Shown in pieces: positions 27,526 to 35,507 of a stretch of DNA of 64,000 nucleotides. Within the stretch, counting starts at the first letter, position 1. The number at the start of each line of letters is the position of its first letter. The notes under the pieces are model-generated. The model was not told where the DNA came from. It made no database searches and was given only the letters and a program-made list of their open reading frames with translations. This stretch comes from Ruegeria sp. HKCCD7303 (GTDB taxonomy: Bacteria; Pseudomonadota; Alphaproteobacteria; Rhodobacterales; Rhodobacteraceae). The DNA lies in contig NZ_WVRE01000002.1 in assembly GCF_013111185.1 (NCBI RefSeq), positions 620,001 through 684,000 of the forward strand. Reading direction: 5' to 3'. The position numbers and the translations under genes are program-made.

Positions 27526-28749
27526 CAAAACGCGTTCAAGCGCCTCTAAAAGTTGATCAATTTCCTGTTGCGATGTGTAATGCGTAAAGCTGACCCGAAG
27601 CACGCCCTGTGCCGGGTCAACCCCCATGGCTTGCAACGGGCGCACGGCATAGAAGTCTCCGCCACCTGCCATAACGCCGTGTTGCGCCAACTCTGCGGCA
27701 ACAGTTTCAGCCGGTCGATTTAACGACATCGCAACTGTTGGCGCGCGCCGAGTGGCGTCAGATGTGCCGATCAAACGCACTGCGTTGCGATCCTTGACCG
27801 CGTCCAGCACCGGCTGCAGCAAGGACACTTCCTGACCGCGCATCAGGTCATGTACAAAAGCGCCTTGTGCGGCGGCATCAGAGATCGGCCCGCCATGGTG
27901 CGCACTCAGCAATTCCACATAATCCGCCATGCCCGCACAGGCAGCGATCTGCGCGTGATCCGGACCGGCCGGGGTGAACCGTTTATACAAAACGTCACCG
28001 TTAAAATAATGCGCCTGATTGGGAAGCAACTCTCCTATTGTGCGTCGGATGACCATGCAGCCCTGATGCGGGCCATAGGTTTTATAAGTCGAAAACAGGT
28101 AGATATCTGGCCCAAGGTCACCAACATTCGGAAAACCATGCGGGGCGTACGAAACGCCGTCAACGCAGACAAACGCGCCTGCCGCGTGGGCAATTGCGGT
28201 GATTTCCGTCACTGGATTGATCTCACCTACAACGTTTGAACAATGCGGGAAACAGACCAGACGCACCCTTTCGTCCAGCATATTTTCAAGGTCTTCGGGC
28301 TTTAACGAACCGGTTTCAGGGTCAATCTGCCATTCGCGAATTTCGATCCCCTCATCGGCCAATCTACGCCAAGGGCCAGAATTTGCCTCATGATCCTGAT
28401 TGGTCACGACGATGGCTTCGCCGGGCTTCATCCATTGCCGGAACGCCTGCGCCAAAACATAGGTATTTTGCGTGGTCGAAGGGCCGAAACTTAGCTCATC
28501 GGTGTCGACCCCCAGGATTGCGGCCATACGCGCTCGTGCTTCATACATTTCGGCCCCTGCCAAACGGCTGACCTCGTAAGGCGCATAAGGCTGAACTTTG
28601 CGTTGCGTGTAGAACCGCGTCAGTCGGTCAATCACCGGTTGACACGTGTACGACCCACCGGCGTTTTCAAAAAAAGCCTGACCTTGCAAGCTGGGTTCGG
28701 AAAAAGCTGGGAATTGCGCCCGAACAAAATCGATATCAAGAGAGCTCAT
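27523..28749 (-). CDS. Class V aminotransferase, cysteine-desulfurase-like
   Basis: A 408-residue PLP enzyme of fold type I. Numbered from ATG 28749, the PLP aspartate is D197 (VCVDGVSYAPH) and the Schiff-base lysine K223 (STYKTYGPHQG). The N-terminal FFENAGGSYTCQPV resembles the cysteine-desulfurase-like SufS/CsdA outgroup often named CsdA-like or isopenicillin-epimerase-like. Substrate is unknown, and no Fe-S assembly genes are adjacent. AAGGAGC lies eight bases before ATG 28749; a longer start at 28824 is not supported. The stop overlaps the putative phr promoter, and no terminator follows, so some read-through into phr is possible. Confidence 0.85.
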   Translation of the reverse strand: MSSLDIDFVRAQFPAFSEPSLQGQAFFENAGGSYTCQPVIDRLTRFYTQRKVQPYAPYEVSRLAGAEMYEARARMAAILGVDTDELSFGPSTTQNTYVLAQAFRQWMKPGEAIVVTNQDHEANSGPWRRLADEGIEIREWQIDPETGSLKPEDLENMLDERVRLVCFPHCSNVVGEINPVTEITAIAHAAGAFVCVDGVSYAPHGFPNVGDLGPDIYLFSTYKTYGPHQGCMVIRRTIGELLPNQAHYFNGDVLYKRFTPAGPDHAQIAACAGMADYVELLSAHHGGPISDAAAQGAFVHDLMRGQEVSLLQPVLDAVKDRNAVRLIGTSDATRRAPTVAMSLNRPAETVAAELAQHGVMAGGGDFYAVRPLQAMGVDPAQGVLRVSFTHYTSQQEIDQLLEALERVL

Positions 28750-28942
28750 GCCTCTTTGCTCCTTAGTTTTTGCAGTCAGATCAATGAGATGCCCGCTCAT
28801 GTTTCCAGACACCTCAGAAATCATGGCAGGTCTTCCAGCCCAGCCTGTCGTTACGCCGAAGAAAGGCGCACCACACGGCAGCTCTTTGATAAGAAAGAGC
28901 AGTAGTACTTAGACAGCCGCTTCCATAACCGTCAAGTCGCTG

Positions 28943-28977
28943 CAAAAAAAAGAAAACCCCGGAAAGAACCCGAGGTT
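28943..28977 (-). terminator. Rho-independent terminator of pyrH
   Basis: On the minus strand, stem AACCTCGG / CCGGGGTT with a seven-base loop is followed by TTCTTTTTTTT, 24 bases after the pyrH stop. It separates pyrH from the class V aminotransferase gene. Confidence 0.9.
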
Positions 28978-29000
28978 TACATCGCGCGTTGGAACGGGAT

Positions 29001-29753
29001 TTAGCCCTGAACTTTGGTGTACGTCCCCTCGCCCGCCAAAATGCCACGGAAACCACCGGGCTCATCCAAGCCGAAAACGATCAGGGGCAGGTTGTTGTCC
29101 CGCGCCAGCGCAATCGCCGAGGCATCCATAACACGCAGTCGCTTAGCCAGCACATCATCGTATGAGACGGTATCATAGCGTACCGCGTCAGCATGTTCTT
29201 TGGGGTCTTTGTCGTATACGCCATCAACACCGTTCTTGCCCATAAAGATCGCCTCACACGCCATTTCATTGGCACGCAGGGTGGCGGCGGTGTCCGTAGT
29301 AAAATACGGGTTACCGGTTCCGGCTGCAAAAATACAGACCCGCTTTTTCTCAAGGTGGCGCACGGCGCGGCGACGAATGTAGGGCTCGCACACCTCATCC
29401 ATGCGAATGGCCGAGATCACACGCGTGAACACCCCGATTTCTTCCAGTGCCGACTGCATTCCCAGCGCGTTCATAACCGTGGCCAACATGCCCATATAAT
29501 CTGCCGTGGTTCGTTCCATGCCCTGAGCTGATCCGCTCAGGCCACGGAAGATATTGCCGCCGCCGATGACCATGCAGATCTCAACGCCCAGATCGTGAAC
29601 CGATTTCACCTCTTGCGCGATGCGCTGAACGGTTGGTGGGTGCAAGCCGAATCCCTGATCCCCCATCAATGCTTCGCCCGAGATTTTCAGCATAACTCTG
29701 TTATACTTGGTTTTCGGGGTTTCTGCGGTTTCTGATGAAGGGGAAAGGCTCAT
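29001..29753 (-). CDS. pyrH: UMP kinase
   Basis: Amino-acid-kinase-fold enzyme that phosphorylates UMP to UDP; 250 residues. Signatures: [10 protein letters not shown] near residue 22, [30 protein letters not shown], and the nucleotide-binding [15 protein letters not shown] and [11 protein letters not shown]. An N-terminal extension of about 18 residues ([14 protein letters not shown]) precedes the fold. In many bacteria pyrH is followed by frr, but here a strong terminator follows directly and frr is not in the window. It diverges from miaA across 97 bases. Confidence 0.96.
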   Translation of the reverse strand: MSLSPSSETAETPKTKYNRVMLKISGEALMGDQGFGLHPPTVQRIAQEVKSVHDLGVEICMVIGGGNIFRGLSGSAQGMERTTADYMGMLATVMNALGMQSALEEIGVFTRVISAIRMDEVCEPYIRRRAVRHLEKKRVCIFAAGTGNPYFTTDTAATLRANEMACEAIFMGKNGVDGVYDKDPKEHADAVRYDTVSYDDVLAKRLRVMDASAIALARDNNLPLIVFGLDEPGGFRGILAGEGTYTKVQG

Positions 29754-29850
29754 ATTGCGCTCCGGGCTGGCACGGGGTTAATTTCCGGCGCAAAATGAAG
29801 CAAAAGCTCCGCAGGTTCAATGCGGTTGGTGAGGATCGAGGCAACCGCAC

Positions 29851-30744
29851 ATGGCCCAGCAATCAACAGCGCAATTATTTCGACACTTACCCGCCATCCC
29901 CGACGACAAACCGGTGCTGATTGCGGGCCCGACGGCGTCAGGAAAGTCTGCTTTGGCGCTTGAGATTGCCGAACGGTTTGGCGGTGTGATCGTTAACGCG
30001 GATGCCAGCCAGGTTTATGATTGCTGGCGCGTTGTCTCTGCCCGACCATCCGCCGAAGAAGAGGCCCGAGCCCCGCATCGCCTTTATGGTCATGTCGCAT
30101 ATGATCAGGATTATTCAACAGGTCATTGGCTGCGCGAGGTGATCCCTTTGCTGACCGGGGACAAGCGCCCAATCATCGTGGGCGGCACCGGTTTGTACTT
30201 TACCGCGTTGACCGAGGGCATGGCACAGATCCCGGCCACACCCCAAGCGATCCGGTCTGAGGCGGACCAGATACCGCTGCAAGAGCTAATCGACGGAATT
30301 GACAACGACACGCGATCCGGTCTGGACACACAAAACCGGGCTCGCGTGCAACGCGCCTGGGAAGTCCAACGCGCCACCGGACGAAGCCTGCTGTCTTGGC
30401 AGGCCGACACGCCACCACCGGTTTTGAACCTAAGGGACACCGTGCCAATTGTCTTCGACGTTGATAAGGCTTGGCTTTTGGCGCGAATAGAGCGTCGATT
30501 CGATCAGATGCTGGATCAAGGTGCCATCGAGGAAGTGCGCGCCATGCAGGATCGTTTTGACCCCAGCTTGCCCGCGTGCAAAGCCATCGGCGTACCCGAG
30601 CTCAGGGCCTACCTGAACGGGTCAATGACCTTGGATCAGGCTCGTGAACGCGCAACGATTGCGACACGGCAATTCGCTAAGCGTCAGCGCACCTGGTTTC
30701 GGGCGCGCATGAAAGAATGGAATCACGTCGAAATCTCACCATGA
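29851..30744 (+). CDS. miaA: tRNA dimethylallyltransferase
   Basis: Adds an isopentenyl group to A37 of tRNAs that read codons starting with U, which include the tRNA-Ser(GGA) in this window. It has 297 residues. The P-loop is GPTASGKS at 26-33, followed by [25 protein letters not shown] and the C-terminal [14 protein letters not shown]. This is a compact form without the C-terminal zinc-finger extension. It is monocistronic, divergent from pyrH. Confidence 0.95.
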   Translation: MAQQSTAQLFRHLPAIPDDKPVLIAGPTASGKSALALEIAERFGGVIVNADASQVYDCWRVVSARPSAEEEARAPHRLYGHVAYDQDYSTGHWLREVIPLLTGDKRPIIVGGTGLYFTALTEGMAQIPATPQAIRSEADQIPLQELIDGIDNDTRSGLDTQNRARVQRAWEVQRATGRSLLSWQADTPPPVLNLRDTVPIVFDVDKAWLLARIERRFDQMLDQGAIEEVRAMQDRFDPSLPACKAIGVPELRAYLNGSMTLDQARERATIATRQFAKRQRTWFRARMKEWNHVEISP

Positions 30745-31086
30745 TACTAAGCACATTAACGTTGCTGGGATGATCTCCTTAAGCGCCGTCAAGACACTGT
30801 TTTTAATGATTTTATTTCAAATCCACAAGTGACCCTTAACAACGGCCGCGCTCGAATCTTTACCGTCTAATGACGACAGACCACGTGTTCAACTTGGCGA
30901 GAATGTCGTTTTTGAACGTTTAATGACGAATTCGAACATTGACGTTGGCGGAATTCTGGTGCCGAATACCGTCATGGGGATGCACAGAAACCAAAAATCA
31001 AAACCCTTCAATCTGGCGACCGGTAAAAACCGGGTCGCGTAGAACCATAATCAATCAACAAAATCTAATGTCACAGGGAGACATCT
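30745..31086. other. 342-base leader region of the peptide-type ABC operon
   Basis: No gene is seen. It is AT-rich and contains two imperfect direct repeats beginning TAATGACGA at 30868 and 30921, 53 bases apart. Nearer the gene is a hairpin GCGACCGG / CCGGGTCGC with one bulged base (31016-31038). These probably belong to operon control. The ribosome binding site AGGGAG at about 31075 serves the binding-protein gene. Confidence 0.45.
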
Positions 31087-32757
31087 ATGACGAATGACGT
31101 AACCACCAATGACAAGGTACACTGGGCGGCCGAGATGCACGCACAGGAATACCGTGACGGCAAGCTGAGCCGCCGTGAGTTCCTGACCCGTGCCACCGGT
31201 CTGGGCGTTACCGCAGCCGCTGCATATGGCATGATCGGCCTTGCCGCTCCTGCTCAAGCCGAAGGCGAAGACGCCAAGAAAGAAGGCGGAACCATTCGCG
31301 TTCAACAAGAAGTACGCGCACTGAAAGATCCGCGCACTTATGACTGGTCGCAAATCGCGAACGTCTCACGCGGGACGCTGGAATATCTGGTCGAGTACAA
31401 CTCGGACGGGACATTCCGCGGCATGTTGCTGGAAGGCTGGGAAGTCAACGAAGACGCAACGGTCTACACTCTGAAAGTCCGTTCGGGCGTCAAGTGGAAC
31501 AATGGCGATGATTTCACCGCTGATGACGTGGCCCGCAACATCGCACGTTGGTGTGACAAGAGTTCGGAAACCAACTCGATGGCTGGTCGTTTTGCTACGC
31601 TGGTTGACGCAGATACAGGTCAGGCCGTGGAAGGCGGGATCGAAGTTGTCGACGCCAACACCGTTAAGCTGAACCTGCCTGCTTCTGATATCTCGCTGAT
31701 CGCAGGTATGGCTGACTATCCGGCTGCGATCGTACACAGCTCATTCAGCGAAACTGACCTGCTGAACAACGTCGGTACGGGCCCCTACCTGATGAGTGAG
31801 CTGGAAGTCGGTGTGAAAGCGGTTCTGACGCGCAACGAAGATCACACCTGGTGGGGAGAAGAGGTCTTTGGTCGCCCTGCTTTGGACAGCATCGTATACA
31901 CCGACTATGGAACCGACCCGTCAGCGTGGCTGGCGGCACTGGAGTCCGACGAAGTCGACATGCTGTATGAATCAGTTGGCGAGTTCATCGACGTGATGGA
32001 CGGACTTGGCTATGTGAAGTCCGAAGTGGTCACGATGAACACCATTGTTATCCGGCCGAACCAGCTGGCCGAAATTGATGGCAAGCAAGTCTACGCGGAC
32101 AAGCGCGTGCGTAAGGCTTTGCAAATGGCCGTTGACAATTCGGTCTGCCTGGAATTGGGCTTTGGTGGCCGCGGCACGCCTGCCGAAAACCACCATGTCG
32201 GCCCGATTCATCCAGATTATTACGAACTGCCACCGCAGAAAGTGGATCCTGAGGGTGCACGCGCCCTTATGGAAGAGGCCGGAATGGCCGATTTCGAACA
32301 TGAGCTGATCTCGATCGACGACGACTGGCGCCGGAACACAACCGACGCCGTGGCCGCGCAGCTGCGCGACGCGGGGATCAAGGTCAAGCGGACCGTTCTG
32401 CCGGGCAACACCTTCTGGAACGACTGGGCAAAGTACCCCTACAGCTCGACCAACTGGAACCACCGTCCGCTTGGTGTTCAAATCTGGGCACTGGCCTATC
32501 GGACAGGCGAAGCGTGGAATGAATTTGGCTGGTCCAACGCCGAGTTCGACTCAATCCTGACGGAAGCTCTGGCGATCGCAGATGCGGACAAGCGCCGCGA
32601 AGTCGTCGCCAAGGGCGAGGCCTTGATCCAGGAAGAAGGTGTAACCATCCAGCCCTATTGGCGTGCGCTCTATCGCCATATGAAAGATGGTCTGGTCGGT
32701 ACTGACATGCACGTGTCGTTCGAACATCATCACTACAAGTGGGGCTGGGCCGCTTAA
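31087..32757 (+). CDS. Tat-exported family 5 solute-binding protein of a peptide-type ABC importer
   Basis: Periplasmic binding protein of 556 residues (SBP_bac_5 family; peptides, nickel or other oligomeric solutes). A twin-arginine signal SRREFLTRA at 28-36 follows an unusually long 27-residue N-region, and cleavage is expected after AQA at residue 58. The mature part shows the family features [24 protein letters not shown] and DVARNIARW. It is the first gene of a four-gene importer operon with two permeases and a fused double ATPase. The ligand is not predictable. A strong hairpin after the stop may favour its expression over the permeases. Confidence 0.9.
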   Translation: MTNDVTTNDKVHWAAEMHAQEYRDGKLSRREFLTRATGLGVTAAAAYGMIGLAAPAQAEGEDAKKEGGTIRVQQEVRALKDPRTYDWSQIANVSRGTLEYLVEYNSDGTFRGMLLEGWEVNEDATVYTLKVRSGVKWNNGDDFTADDVARNIARWCDKSSETNSMAGRFATLVDADTGQAVEGGIEVVDANTVKLNLPASDISLIAGMADYPAAIVHSSFSETDLLNNVGTGPYLMSELEVGVKAVLTRNEDHTWWGEEVFGRPALDSIVYTDYGTDPSAWLAALESDEVDMLYESVGEFIDVMDGLGYVKSEVVTMNTIVIRPNQLAEIDGKQVYADKRVRKALQMAVDNSVCLELGFGGRGTPAENHHVGPIHPDYYELPPQKVDPEGARALMEEAGMADFEHELISIDDDWRRNTTDAVAAQLRDAGIKVKRTVLPGNTFWNDWAKYPYSSTNWNHRPLGVQIWALAYRTGEAWNEFGWSNAEFDSILTEALAIADADKRREVVAKGEALIQEEGVTIQPYWRALYRHMKDGLVGTDMHVSFEHHHYKWGWAA

Positions 32758-32775
32758 CGCCAGCCTGCTTCTCAC

Positions 32776-32801
32776 AAGGGGCGCCTGATTGGGCGCCCCT
32801 T
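32776..32801 (+). terminator. Intra-operon hairpin, attenuator or mRNA stabiliser
   Basis: Ten-base-pair stem AAGGGGCGCC / GGCGCCCCTT with a six-base loop followed by TTTCC. It lies between the binding-protein and permease genes. Such hairpins commonly protect the 3' end of the binding-protein mRNA and reduce read-through. Confidence 0.65.
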
Positions 32802-32892
32802 TCCAGCCGCAGACCTGCCGACACGGGGTCGGATGTCCGAGGCCAGAAAATGGTCCACTGATCTGCGGAACACCCGAACAACAGGGGCCAAC

Positions 32893-33939
32893 ATGGGACT
32901 TTTTATCCTCCGACGGTTTGGCGTGATGCTACTCACAGCACTCTGCCTGACTTTCGTGGTCTTCTTTTTGACCAACCTCTACCCGAACCTTGAAAAGCTT
33001 GCCAAAACGCAAGGCAACCAGCGGATGTCTGACGAGCAGGTCGAAACATGGCTGGGGAATCGTGGCTACCTTCAGCCAACGCTGATCAAGTATGGTCAGT
33101 GGCTTGGCGTGATGCCGGGCTTCACCAAAACACTGGAAGACGGCACATTCCAGGGCACCTGTGTGCGTCCCGGTTTGACCGAAGAAGATACGCCCCGCTA
33201 TTGCGGCGTCCTGCAAGGGGATTGGGGGTATTCCACTGTCTTCAAGGATGAGGTCGGAAAGATCGTCAGCGTCCGTCTTGGCAACACCGGCTATCTCATG
33301 TTCTGGGTTTTGGTCCTGATGGTTCCGTCTGCACTTTTAGTCGGAGTTCTGGCTGGGATGCGCGAAGGATCCGCGTTGGACCGGTCGCTGTCGACATTCT
33401 CTATCATCACGACCGCGACGCCTGAATACGTGTCGGGCGTGATCTTCATCGCGATTTTCACCTCGTCGACCGTTGGACTAAAATGGTTCAAGGGAACAGC
33501 GACATCAGCGATGGAAAACCCGACTTTCGAGAACTTCTTCCTGCCGGTACTGACCATCTCACTTTACGGGATGGGCTATATCGCCCGCATGACCCGCGCC
33601 TCGATGACCGAGGTGATGACCGCGCAATACATCCGGACCGCGCGGCTCAAGGGGGTGTCCTTCAGCAACATCGTCATGAAACACGCGCTGCGCAACGCGC
33701 TGATCGCGCCCTTCACCGTCATCATGCTGCAGTTCCCGTGGCTGCTGAATGGCGTCGTGATCGTCGAGACCCTTTTCAACTACAAGGGCTTTGGCTGGGC
33801 ACTGGTTCAGGCGGCGGGCAACAACGACATTCAGCTTCTGCTGGCGATCTCGGTCGTGTCGGTCTTTGTGGTTCTGTTGACTCAGCTGATTTCGGATATC
33901 GGCTATGTCTACCTTAACCCGCGCATTCGCATTTCTTAA
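32893..33939 (+). CDS. DppB/OppB-type ABC permease
   Basis: Inner-membrane permease of 348 residues with about six helices. The N-terminal MGLFILRRFGVMLLTALCLTFVVFFLT is the family's typical first helix. The cytoplasmic coupling motif appears around YIRTARLKGVSFSNIVMKHALRNALIAP. The first periplasmic loop is longer than usual and holds two cysteines (TCVRPGLTEEDTPRYCG), possibly a disulfide. ATG 32893 gives the canonical N-terminus; a start 60 bases upstream would add a polar extension. It is followed 13 bases later by the second permease. Confidence 0.9.
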   Translation: MGLFILRRFGVMLLTALCLTFVVFFLTNLYPNLEKLAKTQGNQRMSDEQVETWLGNRGYLQPTLIKYGQWLGVMPGFTKTLEDGTFQGTCVRPGLTEEDTPRYCGVLQGDWGYSTVFKDEVGKIVSVRLGNTGYLMFWVLVLMVPSALLVGVLAGMREGSALDRSLSTFSIITTATPEYVSGVIFIAIFTSSTVGLKWFKGTATSAMENPTFENFFLPVLTISLYGMGYIARMTRASMTEVMTAQYIRTARLKGVSFSNIVMKHALRNALIAPFTVIMLQFPWLLNGVVIVETLFNYKGFGWALVQAAGNNDIQLLLAISVVSVFVVLLTQLISDIGYVYLNPRIRIS

Positions 33940-33952
33940 GGAGGGATAGATT

Positions 33953-35416
33953 ATGGAACCACTTACCTGGACCGGCTCTATCGCCTTCCTGAATCCAATC
34001 CTGTTGCTCGCACTCGCCGCACTGGCGCTTTCGATCATAGTCTGGATCGTCGCGAGTATCTTTTTGCCTGAACAGCAGATCACCGTAAACTCGGATGGCT
34101 CTGTCAGTTCAAGCGGTGGGCTGCGAGGCCTCATCCAAACGGCGCTTCACTACAGCTTTCTGGCCAGCGTCGGATTGTCGGTTGCGTATCTGCTGCTGGG
34201 CATTTTTATGGGGACCAATGCAGGGATCATCGGCGCGATGTCGCAACAGTTCCTGCCTGTTTGGGTAGCACTGATCATCATGTTTGCGTCGTCCATCGCC
34301 TTTAAACGGCGTCTTGGATTGTACGGCAAACTCTATGACAGCCCCATCGGCATGATCGGTTTCGGTCTTGTGATGTTCTGGGTGTTTACCGGCATCTTCG
34401 GCGCAATGGACATGATTGTGACGCATGACCCGCTGACGCAGCTTTCGGGCATGAAGAACAAGGTACCTGGCACGCCTCTGCCAAATCTGGAAGACGGGCA
34501 ATATGCCTGGTACCTGCTGGGCGGTGACAATCTGGCCCGCGACGTCTTCAGCCGAATGGTAAAGGGCGCGTGGATCGTGGTGCAAATCGCGCCGCTTGCC
34601 ACGATGTTTGCCTTCATGGTCGGCATCACTCTGGGTCTGCCCGCAGGATATTATGGCGGTCGTCTGGACACGTTCCTGTCGTTCTTGGCCAACCTGATCC
34701 TTGCCTTCCCAGTGATCCTGCTGTTCTACCTTCTGGTAACGCCCGAGATCGTCGCGACTGGGGTACCGAACTATATGGCCGCGGTGCTGTTTGTATTCCC
34801 GATCCTGTTCCTGGCAGTTTTGCTGAACTCTCGGTTCTATACACGTCCGAAATTCCGGACGCCGCTTCTGGTGGCGGTGCTGGGGATCACGGTCTGGCTG
34901 TACCTATCGCTGATTTCGACCGGTGGGTATGTGATTAATACCGATGACTATCGCATCTGGGGCCTGCCGACATATCTGGATCTGTTCGACATTCCGGGCG
35001 GTATTCTGGTGGTGTTCGTTTCAGTGGTCTTTGTGAACTCGCCTACGGTGTTCCGTATCGTGCGGGGTCTGGCGCTGGACATCAAAACCCGTGATTACGT
35101 CGCGGCGGCGCAAACTCGTGGCGAAGGACCGTGGTACATCATGCTGTGGGAAATCCTGCCCAACGCTCGTGGTCCACTGATCGTCGATTTCTGTCTGCGT
35201 ATCGGTTACACGACCATCCTGCTGGGAACCTTGGGCTTCTTCGGACTGGGCCTTCCACCTGAAAGCCCGGACTGGGGTTCGACGATCAACGAGGGGCGTA
35301 AGCTTCTGTCGATCTACCTGCACCCTGCCCTTCCGCCTGCCTTTGCCCTGCTGTCGCTGGTTCTGGGTCTGAACCTGCTGGCTGACGGTCTGCGCGAAGA
35401 AAGCCTGAAGGACTGA
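33953..35416 (+). CDS. DppC/OppC-type ABC permease with extra N-terminal membrane region
   Basis: A 487-residue permease, clearly longer than the roughly 300 residues usual for OppC/DppC. About 150 extra N-terminal residues contain four or so additional hydrophobic helices. The normal core follows, beginning near YAWYLLGGDNLARDVFSRMVKGAWIVVQIAPLA. The coupling loop is RDYVAAAQTRGEGPWYIMLWEILPNARGPL. A further hydrophobic pair (PILFLAVLLNSRFY and TPLLVAVLGITVWLYLSL) is inserted inside the core. AAGGAGGG provides a strong ribosome binding site. The enlargement is unusual; see findings. Confidence 0.88.
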   Translation: MEPLTWTGSIAFLNPILLLALAALALSIIVWIVASIFLPEQQITVNSDGSVSSSGGLRGLIQTALHYSFLASVGLSVAYLLLGIFMGTNAGIIGAMSQQFLPVWVALIIMFASSIAFKRRLGLYGKLYDSPIGMIGFGLVMFWVFTGIFGAMDMIVTHDPLTQLSGMKNKVPGTPLPNLEDGQYAWYLLGGDNLARDVFSRMVKGAWIVVQIAPLATMFAFMVGITLGLPAGYYGGRLDTFLSFLANLILAFPVILLFYLLVTPEIVATGVPNYMAAVLFVFPILFLAVLLNSRFYTRPKFRTPLLVAVLGITVWLYLSLISTGGYVINTDDYRIWGLPTYLDLFDIPGGILVVFVSVVFVNSPTVFRIVRGLALDIKTRDYVAAAQTRGEGPWYIMLWEILPNARGPLIVDFCLRIGYTTILLGTLGFFGLGLPPESPDWGSTINEGRKLLSIYLHPALPPAFALLSLVLGLNLLADGLREESLKD

Positions 35417-35427
35417 TGTGATCGAGG

Positions 35428-35477
35428 CCGGGGGCTCTGCCCCCGGACCCCCGAGGTATTTTTAGCCAGATGAAGGG
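35428..35477 (+). repeat. Rhodobacterales-type intergenic repeat with hairpin
   Basis: A perfect hairpin CCGGGGGC-TCT-GCCCCCGG (35428-35446) is followed by ACCCCCGAGGTATTTTTAGCCAGATGAAG. I recognise this as a sequence very common between genes in Rhodobacterales genomes. The stem plus the later T5 could act as a terminator or stabilise the mRNA. It lies between the second permease and the ATPase gene. Confidence 0.65.
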
Positions 35478-35507
35478 GATCCCCGCATTTGGTGAGGAGT
35501 AAACAAG

